Source: Balneola sp. EhC07 | GTDB taxonomy: Bacteria > Bacteroidota > Rhodothermia > Balneolales > Balneolaceae | Length of the DNA: 64,000 nucleotides | Direction of reading: 5' to 3' | Assembly: GCF_001650905.1 (NCBI RefSeq) | Contig: NZ_LXYG01000002.1 | Span: 1 to 64,000 of the forward strand | Shown here: one piece after another, positions 9,332-17,445 of the stretch | How the letters are laid out: every line of letters starts with the position of its first letter | Position numbering within the stretch: the stretch's first letter is position 1 | Program-made: the position numbers and the translations under genes | The notes under the pieces: model-generated | Database searches by the model: none | What the model saw: only the letters and a program-made list of their open reading frames with translations | What the model was told of the DNA's origin: nothing

Positions 9332-9862
9332 ATGCCTAAAAAACTAACTACCAAAGAAATACTTGAAGAGAATCTGTCTCAAAAGCCGCCGGCTAAATTA
9401 GCTGAGGTAAAAGTCATCCTTCATAATATTAGAAGTCTGCATAATGTGGGCTCTGTTTTTCGTTCTTCGGATGCATTCGGAATTTCTGAATTGATTCTTA
9501 CCGGATATACTCCCACTCCTCCCCGACCTGAGATCAACAAAACAGCTATTGGTGCCGAGAAATTTGTTGAATGGAGACATTTTGAAACGGCTACTGAGAT
9601 CATTGAATCACTTAAAGAAGATGGATATTCCATTTTGGGGATGGAGCAGACAACAGGAAGTATTTCCCTCAACAAACTTGATGTTAATAGCCACGATAAG
9701 ATCTGTTTGGTGATGGGAAATGAAGTCACCGGTATCGATTCCGAAATTCTCGAATTAATGGACGAATTTGTAGCCATCCCGCAGTTTGGTCAAAAGCACT
9801 CGCTTAACGTTTCGGTTGCCGCTGCGGTGATGCTTTATGCGTTACTAGAGAAACTGAGCTGA
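9332..9862 (+). CDS. TrmH/SpoU-family RNA methyltransferase
   Basis: A 176-residue SPOUT-fold methyltransferase, predicted to 2'-O-methylate a ribose in tRNA or rRNA using SAM. All three SpoU motifs are present: NIRSLHNVGSVFRSSDAFG (about 30-48), LVMGNEVTGID (about 128-138) and IPQFGQKHSLNVSVAAAVML at the C-terminus. It has no N-terminal substrate-binding extension, so it is one of the short family members; the exact target is not predictable. ATG start, monocistronic, transcribed away from the repeat region. Confidence 0.92.
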   Translation: MPKKLTTKEILEENLSQKPPAKLAEVKVILHNIRSLHNVGSVFRSSDAFGISELILTGYTPTPPRPEINKTAIGAEKFVEWRHFETATEIIESLKEDGYSILGMEQTTGSISLNKLDVNSHDKICLVMGNEVTGIDSEILELMDEFVAIPQFGQKHSLNVSVAAAVMLYALLEKLS

Positions 9863-10356
9863 TTGAATTTTAACCCTGACAGGGTTGTAACTAGACAAAG
9901 TCATCTCGCGGCGTATGCCCGAGATCTGGATCTAGTTGAAGCTTACCGTCTATTATTACAATTCAGATTCCTGCCTTCACAGTAATGAATTTAATTATAA
10001 GATGTTAAAGACCTCCTCTGTCTCCTCCTACAACAGGAGGAGAACTACTTACTGCCCAACAATTTGTTACATAACCGGGGAGGTCCGAATCTTACTCTTT
10101 CTCAGCAGTAATCAACCCTAAATGGGTTATAAACTCGAAAAACTTAAACTAGCTCTTTTTCACATTTTTAAATTTTTGAACCCCGGATTAATCAGATAGC
10201 CGAATTAAATCTGTAGTTCAAAATTGATAGTATGTGAACTACATATTTATTCAGCAAAAGCTATTCATCAACAAAAAAGTATTAAAATCCGAAACTGATT
10301 TCCCTATTTCCATGTTAGACAAGTAGAACTAAGAAAATTTAATCTAACTATAAAAA
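9863..10356. other. Intergenic region with hairpins
   Basis: About 0.5 kb without a credible gene. It contains AACCCTGACAGGGTT (9872-9886, possibly the terminator region of the methyltransferase gene), a perfect stem TCTCCTCC/GGAGGAGA (10021-10043) and an AACCC/GGGTT pair near 10115. These are short palindromes typical of dispersed intergenic repeats. The last 90 bases are AT-rich and probably hold the promoter of the next operon. Confidence 0.5.
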
Positions 10357-10563
10357 ATGAGTTTGAAAGAAAAGACAATCAGCGAAGTGGAAAACAGAAT
10401 CGAAAAAATTGAACGAGCGATTGCAAAGAACGGCGTTGGCTCAAGTTACCTGTCTAAAGCAGAACGTGTACAAAGAGATGTGAACATTGGGCTGGCTCTG
10501 GGTGGACTAGCTTTAATTGCCGGTGCAACAGCCTGGGCTTTACTTTCAAGCAAAGATGAGTGA
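10357..10563 (+). CDS. Small single-pass membrane protein
   Basis: 68 residues: an amphipathic, highly charged N-terminal helix (about 5-24), a linker, then one transmembrane segment (about 46-64, NIGLALGGLALIAGATAWALL) and a short charged tail. I do not recognise the family. The ATG is preceded by A-rich sequence rather than a Shine-Dalgarno. Its TGA overlaps the start of the next gene by eight bases (ATGAGTGA), so the two are co-translated and may act together at the envelope. Confidence 0.6.
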   Translation: MSLKEKTISEVENRIEKIERAIAKNGVGSSYLSKAERVQRDVNIGLALGGLALIAGATAWALLSSKDE

Positions 10564-11035
10564 TTTCTTGAAAACACGACTGAAATATTTTTTCCTTTTA
10601 CTTTTTGTTATTGGGATTTCGGGCAGTTTTGAATCATTAAATGCTCAACAAAAAGGTGACAATTTTGGGATAGGTGTCATGGTTGGAGAACCAAGCGGAC
10701 TTACCGTCAAAAAGTGGTTATCTGATAATACCGCGTTTGATATTGGAGCGGCTTGGTCTTTATCTGACAAAACAGAAGCGCTTCATCTTCATTCGGATTT
10801 ACTTTTTCACAGTTGGTTCGAGGATAATTCTAATTTAGCTTTTTACTATGGTATCGGAGCTAGAACTATTTTGGATAGCGACGCAAAATTAGGTGTCAGA
10901 TTACCATTTGGGCTCAATTATGTATTTAAGAATATCCCCTTTGATATGTTCGTGGAGGCTGTTCCGATTGTGGATCTGGCTCCCGATACAAAATTTGCAG
11001 GAAACGGAGCTGTTGGACTTAGATATTATTTCTAA
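10556..11035 (+). CDS. Small outer-membrane beta-barrel protein
   Basis: 159 residues starting at the ATG that overlaps the preceding stop; the frame extends upstream but without a sensible N-terminus. Signal peptide (core FFLLLFVIGISGSF, mature near AQQKGDNF), then about eight amphipathic strands (FGIGVMVGEPSGLTVKKWL... GAVGLRYYF) with a terminal aromatic residue. This fits a small 8-stranded OmpA-like/transport-unrelated barrel. Function unknown. Confidence 0.7.
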   Translation: MSDFLKTRLKYFFLLLFVIGISGSFESLNAQQKGDNFGIGVMVGEPSGLTVKKWLSDNTAFDIGAAWSLSDKTEALHLHSDLLFHSWFEDNSNLAFYYGIGARTILDSDAKLGVRLPFGLNYVFKNIPFDMFVEAVPIVDLAPDTKFAGNGAVGLRYYF

Positions 11036-11046
11036 TTTTAAAGTTT

Positions 11047-11076
11047 AAGAGGCAACAAAAACCATCGTTGCCTCTT
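11047..11076. terminator. Bidirectional intrinsic terminator
   Basis: Perfect 10-bp stem AAGAGGCAAC/GTTGCCTCTT with a 10-base loop, flanked by A- and T-rich sequence, placed between convergent genes. It can end the plus-strand barrel operon and the minus-strand gene that stops at 11082. Confidence 0.75.
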
Positions 11077-11081
11077 TGTAA

Positions 11082-11558
11082 TTAACAAATCATTGACTTT
11101 ATATCCTTAACAAGCTTCTTTGCTTTGCTCTCCTCTTCTGTGTAAGCCAGATTCTTCTTCATTTTATAAATTATAAGATCTACCGGCTGAGTTTTAGCAT
11201 CATTAAACTGAAGTCTCAAAAATCCAATTTTGTTTATGTCTGAATCTTTATCTGTCAATTCAGATTGATGCAATATGCAATTTGATATATGGGTCAGATC
11301 GTATACGCTCTCAACTGATTCATTGATCTCTTTACTTAAATAGATCAATGTTTTCTGTTTGGTATCTATTCCCAGCGCATATTCATGCTGAAATACAGCT
11401 GACTTTTCAACGGTTAATTTTAGTGTTTTTGCGTAACTAATCAACTGTTTAAGGATCTTAGAAGTCTTCCTTTTGTTTCTCTGGTCAATTGTTACGGGAA
11501 TAATAAATGCTAACAGTGCAATTGCTGTTATAATTAATGAACTTAAATCGAATTTCAT
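11082..11558 (-). CDS. Membrane-anchored protein of unknown function
   Basis: About 158 residues. One N-terminal membrane helix (SSLIITAIALLAFIIPVTI) followed by a basic stretch and a cytoplasmic alpha/beta domain (KTLIYLSKEI...FLRLQFND...VDLIIYKM) of no family I know. I choose the ATG at 11558 because the protein then begins with the membrane helix; an ATG at 11615 would add 19 residues. It faces the barrel operon convergently. Low certainty about role. Confidence 0.55.
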   Translation of the reverse strand: MKFDLSSLIITAIALLAFIIPVTIDQRNKRKTSKILKQLISYAKTLKLTVEKSAVFQHEYALGIDTKQKTLIYLSKEINESVESVYDLTHISNCILHQSELTDKDSDINKIGFLRLQFNDAKTQPVDLIIYKMKKNLAYTEEESKAKKLVKDIKSMIC

Positions 11559-11668
11559 ATTTGATATAATTATAGATAATAGTGACATACCGACACATTG
11601 ATCCTTAGGATTCATCGATATTAATTAAAAAAAGTTTGATTGAACGGTGTGTTCAGTTTGTCACTCTT

Positions 11669-12043
11669 CTACAGAAAAGAATGGAAAGGATAAATCAGTT
11701 TTTTAACGGATAAACCGATATCAAGTTGATTGGAGGAAACTATGAATGATTCGGTGTTATTTGGATGGGAAGTACTGCTTTGGGCTTCTTTTGAAAATCG
11801 GTCCTGTAATTTCTCAGAAACTTCCGGCTTTGGAATTCTAACTGAAAAAGAAAAATTAGCCTCTGCACTAAAAAGCAAAAATGGATCGTAAATTCCATTC
11901 GCAGGCACTCCCGTATCGGAAGTGGCTGCCGCTGTTTGAACAAGCTTATATTCATCTGCATTAGAAACTGAATAGTCTGATTGTACCAAAGATGGTACCG
12001 CAACCAGAACGGTCAGAAAGAATATGTTTGCGAAATTTTTCAC
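11669..12043 (-). CDS. Small secreted protein of unknown function
   Basis: 124 residues with a GTG start and a clear signal peptide (core ANIFFLTVLVAVPSLVQS). The mature part is short, rich in Ser/Asn/Glu and shows no domain I recognise. A competing frame (11740-12003) overlaps it without any secretion or domain signal. Weak coding evidence beyond the signal peptide. Confidence 0.45.
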   Translation of the reverse strand: MKNFANIFFLTVLVAVPSLVQSDYSVSNADEYKLVQTAAATSDTGVPANGIYDPFLLFSAEANFSFSVRIPKPEVSEKLQDRFSKEAQSSTSHPNNTESFIVSSNQLDIGLSVKKLIYPFHSFL

Positions 12044-12358
12044 AATGGAAAGGTACAGCTTGAAAAGATGGGAATTAGTTTAAATCTGTTAAACCGGATG
12101 GGATTGTATTTAACCTGGAGTGGATTGAGTTTCGCAGTAGATATGTAATTCTCTCAATTCATTGAAGCAAAATTTTTGTGGGATTAATTGATCAGCAGGA
12201 TTATTTCTCAGCTAATTTTCAATCCTGCTCATCTTGTAAATCCTTTAAAATCTTGGTCAAAAGCGAATTGAGATAGAATTATAACAGGATTTATTAGGAG
12301 CAGGAGATCCTGCAAGCTTTTAACTACAAAGCTAAGGTTTTTTTTAAAGCAAAATCCA
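12044..12358. other. Intergenic region with first copy of an 87-bp direct repeat
   Basis: AT-rich, no gene. Its main content is the repeat at 12217-12304, which recurs at 13556-13641 on the other side of the propeller lipoprotein gene. Confidence 0.6.
12217..12304. repeat. Direct repeat, copy 1
   Basis: About 87 bp, roughly 88-90% identical to 13556-13641 by eye and in the same orientation. On the minus strand it reads as a short frame TKILKDLQDEQD followed by a stop, like the tail relics that occur between genes in Bacteroidota-type genomes. Confidence 0.75.
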
Positions 12359-13483
12359 TCATAAAGCAGATAGTTTATACTGAACCACAGTCTTTTCTCC
12401 ATTTTCATCGGTATGTATTGCCCACACGTTTTCGCCTTTAGCTTCCTTGAATTTCACATTAAAAGGTAACTTCACTGTTCCATAGAACTCTCCACTTTCA
12501 AGAAACACATCAAATGTGGGCTGCTCCCACCAGCTGTTTTCTAAACGTGGGTAAACATCACTCCTTTGCATGGCTTCAACATATCTCCAAACCCAAATTC
12601 TCCTGTCAGCATCTACCTTTATGCTTTTGAAATAAGGCTTTGTGTCAGGAATGTTAACTTGTGCCCCGAAATTTCGGTTAAATTTTTTCCATTGAGGTAT
12701 TTCTTCTTCCTTAACCTTTTCTTTCTGAATCTCTCTTTTATAGAGTACTTCTGAAGAATCATTATTAAACCGCTTAATAGAATATTCTCCATTATAACCG
12801 GTTACTAAAAATCCGGATGGATGAACAGCTGTGACATTTGTTTCGGTAAATGGATATTGATTACCTGAGTTAGAAAACACTACATAAGTTCTTTTATCTG
12901 CCCATGCTTCTCTTGGAATAAATAATGTATCTAAAACTTCTCCCGTCTGTGAGTATTCAGCCCAAACTGTTTCTTTTACTTCTCTTTTTTCCGGATCAAA
13001 TACTCCCTTTTTAAAGAAGAAGTTTTTATTGAAGCCTATTTCAAACACTTTTTCTGAATAATAACCAATAGCAAAAGCCTGGCTGGAGATATACTCTCCA
13101 TCTTGGGAATAAAAATTTACGCGACCATTTCTTTGATCCCATAAAACTATTCTTCCATCCGGCAGAGTTTCTAAACCACCTACCGTTATATATTCTCCGG
13201 GACCTCGTCCTTCTTTACCTATTGTTTTAACGAATGAACCTTCTGCATCAAACATGCTGATAGTTGGTAATTGAGCATCTCCCATAAATATACTTCCGTC
13301 TATACCTATAGTAAGATTGCTTGGGGACACAAAATAGAACTGATCTGCTTCTAATGAACTTTCGATCCTGAATTCTTCAACAACTTCAAATTCTCTTGAT
13401 GTGTTTGATTGTTCTTTGTTTTTATCGGAGGAGCAATGAACCAGAAATGGAATGAGGATCAGAAGTGAAAATATGCTTCTCAT
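12359..13483 (-). CDS. 6-bladed beta-propeller lipoprotein
   Basis: 374 residues: signal peptide with lipobox LVHC-S, then repeated strands with YWTD/NHL-like blades. The GREGRGPGEY-type motif (here GKEGRGPGEYITVGG), DGRIVLWDQRNGRVNFY and the late RRIWVWRYV blade are typical of the Bacteroidota '6-bladed beta-propeller' lipoprotein family, whose ligand is unknown. ATG start. It is bracketed by two copies of an 87-bp direct repeat, which suggests it was gained or moved as a unit. Confidence 0.8.
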   Translation of the reverse strand: MRSIFSLLILIPFLVHCSSDKNKEQSNTSREFEVVEEFRIESSLEADQFYFVSPSNLTIGIDGSIFMGDAQLPTISMFDAEGSFVKTIGKEGRGPGEYITVGGLETLPDGRIVLWDQRNGRVNFYSQDGEYISSQAFAIGYYSEKVFEIGFNKNFFFKKGVFDPEKREVKETVWAEYSQTGEVLDTLFIPREAWADKRTYVVFSNSGNQYPFTETNVTAVHPSGFLVTGYNGEYSIKRFNNDSSEVLYKREIQKEKVKEEEIPQWKKFNRNFGAQVNIPDTKPYFKSIKVDADRRIWVWRYVEAMQRSDVYPRLENSWWEQPTFDVFLESGEFYGTVKLPFNVKFKEAKGENVWAIHTDENGEKTVVQYKLSAL

Positions 13484-13810
13484 GTATTGTCAGTCAATTA
13501 AGTTTAATGTTAGATGAATAAGAATAAATTACTTATAAACTGCAAATGAGATTTATTTCAATCCTGCTCATCTTGTAAATCCTTTGCAATCTTGGTCAAA
13601 AGCGGATTGAGATAGAATTTTAACCTGACTATTAGGAGCAGGGTCCTTTCTACCGACAAGGCAGGATCCAATTGGGCATTCCACAGCTTGGCTAGGAATG
13701 AAATAAAACTAAGAGGATGTAATGGAAGTCAGGAGACTTCCTGAGCTGTTTCTTTTAAGTCACCGCTATCGCTAAAGCCTTAAAAGATCTTGGGATGCAG
13801 CTTGGGAAAG
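13484..13810. other. Intergenic region with second direct-repeat copy and hairpins
   Basis: Holds the repeat copy 13556-13641 and degenerate hairpins of the CATTCC...GGAATG type (13679-13701), related to those at 14455-14481 and 16168-16243. No gene seen. Confidence 0.55.
13556..13641. repeat. Direct repeat, copy 2
   Basis: Same orientation as copy 1 at 12217-12304; begins TTTCAATCCTGCTCATCTTG and ends ATTAGGAGCAGG. The two copies bracket the beta-propeller lipoprotein gene. Confidence 0.75.
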
Positions 13811-14404
13811 CTATTCATTCAAGGATAATACTGTATCATGTAAATTATTCAGCATCTCTAGCTTTTTTGTGATTTGTTCATTTTGTTCTACCAGTGATTC
13901 AAATTCATCCTCAGAACCCAGTTCATTTTTTAACTCCTTCATTTCGTAATCAGAAAACGATCGGCATTCTTTCCATTTAATAGTTTTTGTTGTTGATGAA
14001 CTTGAATAACGAATAGATTTCAAGGGCTGATCTGTAATTGTTCCGCCAATATTTTTCTTTTCCTGATTTTCATCTTGATAAGAAATAGTACAATTATCAT
14101 CTACATTTTGAGGTAATGATTTGAAATACTGACTCTTCACAATTGAAAAAAGGGAGTCAGTCATAAAAGAACTAATATGTTCAGATTTTACTTTCTTGGA
14201 ACCAAACACATTTCGTTTTTCAGTAACTAAAGTTCTATCACTTAAAAGTATAGCCCGAGAAGGTGTTGAACTAAAAATTGAAGAACCAATATTTACTTCT
14301 ATAAACTCAGTATGATTATCCCTGATCTGCTCATAGGAAAGTTTACTGACAGAACATCCCCAAAAAGCTAATATCGAAATTATTAAGACCGATCTGTAAG
14401 CCAT
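13811..14404 (-). CDS. Lipoprotein of unknown function
   Basis: 197 residues with a signal helix and lipobox FWGC-S. The mature part has a beta-rich central region and a C-terminal coiled-coil-like helix (ELKNELGSEDEFESLVEQNE...LEMLNNLHDTV). No family recognised. ATG start. One of a run of minus-strand small accessory genes separated by hairpin repeats. Confidence 0.6.
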   Translation of the reverse strand: MAYRSVLIISILAFWGCSVSKLSYEQIRDNHTEFIEVNIGSSIFSSTPSRAILLSDRTLVTEKRNVFGSKKVKSEHISSFMTDSLFSIVKSQYFKSLPQNVDDNCTISYQDENQEKKNIGGTITDQPLKSIRYSSSSTTKTIKWKECRSFSDYEMKELKNELGSEDEFESLVEQNEQITKKLEMLNNLHDTVLSLNE

Positions 14405-14483
14405 TTCTACATATTGTTAGGTTAAGACTTGTACTGTTTTAAAAGTCAGAAAAAACATTCCGCACCGGAGGTACGGGATGTGA

Positions 14484-15191
14484 TCATGTACTAGCTACCA
14501 TTTTTATAATTTCTTGCATGTTTTCCTCCATAAAATTATCGGATAAAATGACTTGATTTTTCTTCCTGTTTATTATTTTTCTAGCTTTGAACCAATTATT
14601 ATAGCTGCTTTTCCAGGCAATATTTTTTATATCATCTTCTAAGCTCCCAAGAATATCTTCTGCGATTTTACTTTTAAAGTATTGCTTTACATTTTGCCAA
14701 AATTTCAATTCTTCTTCAGATTCAAAATCAAAAGCTTGGTTAGCCTTCTCAAAGTATTGATCAGCAAAATTTAGAACCTTTTCTAAACCTCTATCTTTAT
14801 TCATTTCGTAAGCTAAGATGGGATAACTAAAGCTAATTTCTTGAATAGCTTCATTGTATATTTTTTGCAAATCCTTTCCACTTAAATTTTTTCTTTGTTC
14901 TAAAAGATGATTTCTAAATTCCTTTAAAGCATAGTTAATAATAGAATTTTCTTCATCTGAATAAGAAACATCTACTCCCTTTTTTCTTAAAAATTTTTGA
15001 TACTGGTCAAGTAAATCTTGTTCGTCAATCTTGGAAATCAGATATACAATTCCCCATATTTCAAGCATAGTAAAAAGTATTTTGTTTAATTTCTTTTTGT
15101 GCTCTTGCCTTCTTTTAAAATAGTAGCTAATTGAACTTATAAAAGCTCCAATAATAGCTCCAATTATTATGCTGAAAACTTCTGAATTCAT
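14484..15191 (-). CDS. Membrane-anchored helical protein, unknown function
   Basis: 235 residues: one N-terminal membrane helix with glycines (FSIIIGAIIGAFISSISYYF), a basic stretch (KRRQEHKKK), then an almost all-helical, charged cytoplasmic domain. It resembles the general layout of small accessory-island proteins but no specific family is recognised. ATG start, AT-rich codons. Confidence 0.6.
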   Translation of the reverse strand: MNSEVFSIIIGAIIGAFISSISYYFKRRQEHKKKLNKILFTMLEIWGIVYLISKIDEQDLLDQYQKFLRKKGVDVSYSDEENSIINYALKEFRNHLLEQRKNLSGKDLQKIYNEAIQEISFSYPILAYEMNKDRGLEKVLNFADQYFEKANQAFDFESEEELKFWQNVKQYFKSKIAEDILGSLEDDIKNIAWKSSYNNWFKARKIINRKKNQVILSDNFMEENMQEIIKMVAST

Positions 15192-15404
15192 AAATCTAAT
15201 ATTTTTATTTGCGGTGCCTCTAACATTGTATATATGAATATTTCACTATTCAAAAGATAGAATAAATGATCACTTTTATCTGAGTATTCCGCAGCAGAGC
15301 TTTGAAATCAAAAAAAACTTAGAGGTTATAACGTGGCTGAAATTTAAAATTAAGTTTTTAAAAAATGTCCTAATCTCTTTTAGATACTTGCTAAGGTCCA
15401 GTTT

Positions 15405-15896
15405 TTATATAATTTCTTGTAGCCTATCTTTTATTATCAATTTGAATTGAAAACCCTCATAAGAATCAAGCATCTTGGAAAATTTTTCAAATTCAATGTA
15501 TATACCATCTACAACTATTCCACCAGAAGTTATTAGCCCAACTAATTCATCGTTTCTGGGATAATTTTTTCCAGCTATCTTTTCTAAAAATCTAACAGAA
15601 AGATGCTTTTTTATTTTTCTTCTTAAATCTCCTAAGGCCAAGCCAACATTAGATTCATGGTATGCTTCAAATTGATATCCACCATTATCATGTTCAATTT
15701 TATCCTCCTTTGCGATTAATAAGTGACCACCAATTGGCGATTCATATAGATTGATCGTAAAGTTTCTTTTCTGGTCTGAATAATCTATTACAATTTCTTT
15801 CAATGGAAACTTAAGTTTATTTGAGTTCATATCATCTGGATTAAGAGTTGAAAAAACAAAGTTGTTAGAAGAAGAATAGTACAATCCAATAAACAT
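15405..15896 (-). CDS. Hypothetical cytoplasmic protein
   Basis: 163 residues, alpha/beta, no signal peptide or membrane helix. Segments LVGLITSGGIVVDGIYIEFEKF and GLALGDLRRKIKKHLSVRFL are well formed, but I cannot place them in a family. The ATG has one of the better ribosome-binding sites in this region (GTGGAG six bases upstream). Its upstream DNA (15908-15952) is a near-perfect copy of the DNA just downstream of bioA, so this gene probably followed bioA directly before the neighbouring insertion. Confidence 0.6.
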   Translation of the reverse strand: MFIGLYYSSSNNFVFSTLNPDDMNSNKLKFPLKEIVIDYSDQKRNFTINLYESPIGGHLLIAKEDKIEHDNGGYQFEAYHESNVGLALGDLRRKIKKHLSVRFLEKIAGKNYPRNDELVGLITSGGIVVDGIYIEFEKFSKMLDSYEGFQFKLIIKDRLQEII

Positions 15897-15907
15897 TTTA
15901 TCTCCAC

Positions 15908-15952
15908 TAAAATAAACAAAATCAGATAAGAAACACCTAATCCCTTAAACCA
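15908..15952. repeat. Duplicate of the DNA flanking the bioA stop
   Basis: 45 bp matching 17495-17539 with a single mismatch. 17532 is the end of bioA, so this copy includes the last codons' edge and the downstream spacer of bioA. Confidence 0.9.
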
Positions 15953-16106
15953 GTTTAAAGAGTTATCCATCTGTCGGGCTTTGCACGGCTGATGGAGTTT
16001 AGCTAAGAGGAAAGAAATTTAGCTTGGTAATGAAATCAGAACCATATTCAAGTCTCCATCACCCCGCTTTCAGCGAAATGATGGAATGAACAGGAGTTTA
16101 AAGAAC
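15953..16106. mobile_element. About 154-bp MITE-like insertion inside the duplicated bioA tail
   Basis: Compared with bioA and its spacer, the duplicated copy is interrupted by 154 bp. The seven bases TAAACCA occur on both sides (15946-15952 and 16107-16113), as expected of a target-site duplication. Inside is a strong hairpin (CCATCA...TGATGG near 16052-16083). It has no coding capacity. Confidence 0.55.
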
Positions 16107-16138
16107 TAAACCAACTCTCCGATCTGCCCATAGATCAA
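16106..16138 (-). pseudogene. Relic of the bioA 3' end
   Basis: Ten codons plus stop reading LIYGQIGELV, against MIYGKIGELV at the end of the intact bioA. Nucleotide identity is about 28 of 33. It has its own TAG stop and no upstream coding sequence. Confidence 0.8.
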
Positions 16139-16167
16139 GAGTATTCGGAGCAGGAGCTCCAATCGAG

Positions 16168-16243
16168 CATTCCGCAGCAGAGCTACGGAACGAGGTTAAG
16201 CTTCAATTGGTCATTCCGCAGCAGAGCTACGGAACGAGGTTAA
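16168..16243. repeat. Tandem pair of 32-bp hairpin repeats
   Basis: Two identical 32-bp units (16168-16199 and 16212-16243) that each fold (CATTCCG...CGGAACG with an inner AGC/GCT stem), with a period of 44 bp. Degenerate single copies lie near 13679, 14457 and 15286. They abut the truncated attC-like site. Confidence 0.85.
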
Positions 16244-16278
16244 ACGCGTTCGAGTCCGACTTAAAACGCTTGTTATGC
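16244..16278 (-). repeat. Truncated attC-like site of cassette 2
   Basis: Carries the inverse core GCATAAC, then AAGCGTTTTAAGTCGGACTC as in the complete site; 32 bases are identical to the corresponding half of the 16983-17073 site. The other half (L'/R' side) is missing and hairpin repeats follow. Confidence 0.65.
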
Positions 16279-16280
16279 AG

Positions 16281-16967
16281 TTAAAGATTTGAACCAGATG
16301 ATAGATACTTTTCATAATTCATTCTTTGAGATAAATATTCTTTCAGAAAAGATTTAATCTCGGAATAGTTAGGTTCAAAGCTTGAAAAAACCAGCTTCTT
16401 TTTACCTTCAAAGTAGAGATTAATAAGGTCAACATAATCTTTCTTTGCTTCTTTTACTTCAATAGATCTCAACTCATTCAAAAGAAACACTTTGTTCTTT
16501 TTACCTCTTATTTCTTCAATAGATGAGTTTTTGAAAGTTATGCTAATGGTTTTTTCAGACCCTCGATATAAGTAAGAAAAGACGATACTTAAAAGAATTA
16601 GAATTGGTAGACCAACTAATAGTTCTTCTTTAAAAGCAATGTCACTCATTCTAATTCGGATCAGAACTACAATAATTAATGGAATAACTGTTGCTATGTA
16701 TACTTTTAAAAAGTTAGAGTTGAACTCTTTACTTCCTGTGCTATAAGAAAAAGAAACCTCGTTATAGTTATCTATTTTCTTAGGAATCTGATCTTTATCA
16801 AGTAATCGATATCCCGAATTAACTTGTATCAATTCAATGTTTTCAGGTTTCTTTTTTTCTAGTTCAGATATGAGCTGAGATACATTCTCTGGATATAGTT
16901 TTTGATTGATGTTGCGAAAACTATCAACTAACTGATCATATGAATAGCTACTAAAATCTGGCATCAT
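16281..16967 (-). CDS. Cassette-borne two-helix membrane protein
   Basis: 228 residues. An N-terminal soluble helical segment (YDQLVDSFRNINQKLYPENVSQLISELEKK), two membrane helices (about 88-107 and 117-136), then a PH-like beta domain (KTISITFKNSSIEEIRGKKNKVFLLNELRSIEV). Unknown function; layouts like this are common among integron cassette proteins. The ATG lies 15 bases after the cassette's core site and the TAA is directly joined to the inverse core, as is typical of cassettes. Confidence 0.65.
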   Translation of the reverse strand: MMPDFSSYSYDQLVDSFRNINQKLYPENVSQLISELEKKKPENIELIQVNSGYRLLDKDQIPKKIDNYNEVSFSYSTGSKEFNSNFLKVYIATVIPLIIVVLIRIRMSDIAFKEELLVGLPILILLSIVFSYLYRGSEKTISITFKNSSIEEIRGKKNKVFLLNELRSIEVKEAKKDYVDLINLYFEGKKKLVFSSFEPNYSEIKSFLKEYLSQRMNYEKYLSSGSNL

Positions 16968-16982
16968 TTAGTTTTCTTAACT

Positions 16983-17073
16983 GCATAACGACCCTGCGTT
17001 TAAGCGGCGAGTCTGGTTTTAATTATTAAAGTTCCGAACCGCGTTCGAGTCCGACTTAAAACGCTTGTTATAC
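16983..17073 (-). repeat. Complete attC-like recombination site
   Basis: Minus strand: GTATAAC...GTTATGC ends (6 of 7 paired). Inside them AAGCGTTTTAAG pairs with CTTAAACGC leaving one unpaired T, then TCGGACTC with GACTCGCCG. The centre folds separately (TTTAAT/ATTAAA). Order, size (91 bp) and the extrahelical base match attC architecture. The ends also resemble the known Vibrio repeat (TATAACAA-x-CG...AAG and CTTA...GGGCGTTAT), as I recall its consensus. Confidence 0.65.
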
Positions 17074-17445
17074 TTAAAACCTGATGAATTCCTGATAAGC
17101 TATAGAGGCTCCTAAGTAGCTTAAAATTATTGATAAAGCATTACCAATTAGAAACAAGTTGTATGTTCCTCTTTGGTTTTCTTTTGTCCACCTGCCCCAA
17201 TGTGTTGCCACTTTCAGGACTAGCCAAATACCAATAATTGTGGGCTCATAAACAAGAAAAGCTGTTGTATACAAAACACGTTCTACTACTCCCATTGGTA
17301 ACGTTAAAATTCCAGGCTCTTTCTTTGGAATTTGAAGCTTTTTTGCCAAATAATTCCAGCCAAGCTTATCTATTAAAATCCAGAGAATAATTGTAGAAAT
17401 AATTGTTGAAAATATATATCCAAGAACTATGCTTTGTATATCCAT
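17074..17445 (-). CDS. Cassette-borne multi-helix membrane protein
   Basis: 123 residues with about four membrane helices (SIVLGYIFSTIISTIILWILI, VERVLYTTAFLVY, TIIGIWLVLKVAT, NLFLIGNALSIILSYLGA). The central loop ATHWGRWTKENQRGTYN is well formed. No family or substrate recognised. Starts at ATG 17445; a TTG three codons earlier is possible. The gene sits between the core site GTTATAC and its complementary inverse core. Confidence 0.65.
   Translation of the reverse strand: MDIQSIVLGYIFSTIISTIILWILIDKLGWNYLAKKLQIPKKEPGILTLPMGVVERVLYTTAFLVYEPTIIGIWLVLKVATHWGRWTKENQRGTYNLFLIGNALSIILSYLGASIAYQEFIRF

Noticed and set aside
9936-10121. 61-codon plus-strand frame
   Set aside because: Crosses the TCTCCTCC hairpin and has no sensible protein features.
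11740-12003. Alternative 87-codon frame over the small secreted protein
   Set aside because: The overlapping frame 11669-12043 has a good signal peptide; this one has none.
14405-14483. Possible core site ACCTAAC upstream of the lipoprotein gene at 13811
   Set aside because: Only the 7-mer fits; there is no partner site and it is in the wrong position relative to the gene.
15205-15345. Another attC-like pair (CCTCTAAC near 15213 and TTAGAGGTTATAACG near 15325)
   Set aside because: The 7-bp pairing exists, but the gene ends do not carry matching inverse cores and no L-box pairing is visible.
16168-16243. Possible CRISPR array
   Set aside because: Only two identical units with a short, non-unique spacer, and no cas genes; the units are hairpin repeats.
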